Under the pieces are notes generated by a model that was not told where the DNA came from, searched no databases, and saw only the letters and a list, made by a program, of their open reading frames with translations. A stretch of DNA of 26,746 bases, taken from NCBI GenBank assembly GCA_003387805.1, contig QGSR01000004.1:1-26746 (forward strand). The letters are read 5' to 3'. Below are positions 26,710-26,746 of the stretch, piece after piece; position 1 is the stretch's first letter, and the number at the start of each line of letters is the position of its first letter. The position numbers were made by a program, and so were the translations under genes. This DNA comes from Bacillota bacterium (GTDB taxonomy: Bacteria > Bacillota > Limnochordia > Limnochordales > ZCTH02-B6).

Positions 26710-26746
26710 CCGTCCCTGGGGGGGGGCACTGACCCCGCGGGGGGGG
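26710..26746. other. Sequencing debris: degraded Nextera end plus poly-G
   Basis: The NuoG homology stops at NFEGR. The first eight bases (CCGTCCCT) match the Nextera mosaic end CTGTCTCT at 6 of 8, with the same T-to-C error at the sixth base as the left-end copy read in the same direction. A run of 9 G, a CACTGAC resembling the read-1 side adapter, and a final 8 G follow, typical of two-colour Illumina read ends. The match is weaker than at the left end. Confidence 0.7.

Overview
The window reads as one contig from a high-G+C (roughly 70% by eye) Gram-positive, probably spore-forming bacterium. Pointers to a deep or unusual Bacillota lineage (Symbiobacterium- or Limnochordia-like; the placement is inference) are AddA/AddB in place of RecBCD, a YhaO/YhaN pair, a SpoVB-type flippase, strong GGAGG ribosome sites with many GTG and TTG starts, and a complex I operon with the NuoEFG NADH module. 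Both contig ends are sequencing debris. Bases 1-95 are a degraded flow-cell poly-T, Illumina P7, 8-base index and Nextera read-2 adapter. Bases from about 26710 are a degraded Nextera end with poly-G.

Layout. 129-380: small unknown protein followed by a good intrinsic terminator. 592-12230: four overlapping or tightly spaced genes (sbcD/yhaO-like, sbcC/yhaN-like, addB, addA) forming one double-strand-break repair transcription unit. 12294-13673 (minus): SpoVB/MurJ-like flippase. 13837-14868: adenosine deaminase, convergent with trpS (14926-15909, minus). 16062-16796: SAM hydroxide adenosyltransferase (DUF62). 16978-19258: tdh and kbl, the two-step threonine-to-glycine pathway. 19338-20162: an unrecognised protein with its own promoter and terminator. 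20315 to the end: nuoA-B-C-D-E-F-G, the start of a complex I operon, with nuoG cut by the contig end.

The most interesting signal is the 152-base gap before nuoA. A UUCG-loop terminator runs into a promoter (TTTACA, 18-bp spacer, extended -10 TGTTATGAT). Two 18-bp TTGTGA-N6-TCACAA-type palindromes flank this promoter region: an imperfect one covers the -35, and a perfect one lies about 45 bases downstream of the predicted transcription start. Their centres are 84 bp apart, close to eight helical turns. This looks like redox control (Rex, or an Fnr/Crp-family protein) of complex I.

No CRISPR array, mobile element, rRNA or tRNA was seen. I found no clearly new multi-gene system. The unexplained genes are the small protein at the left end and the 274-aa protein before nuoA.
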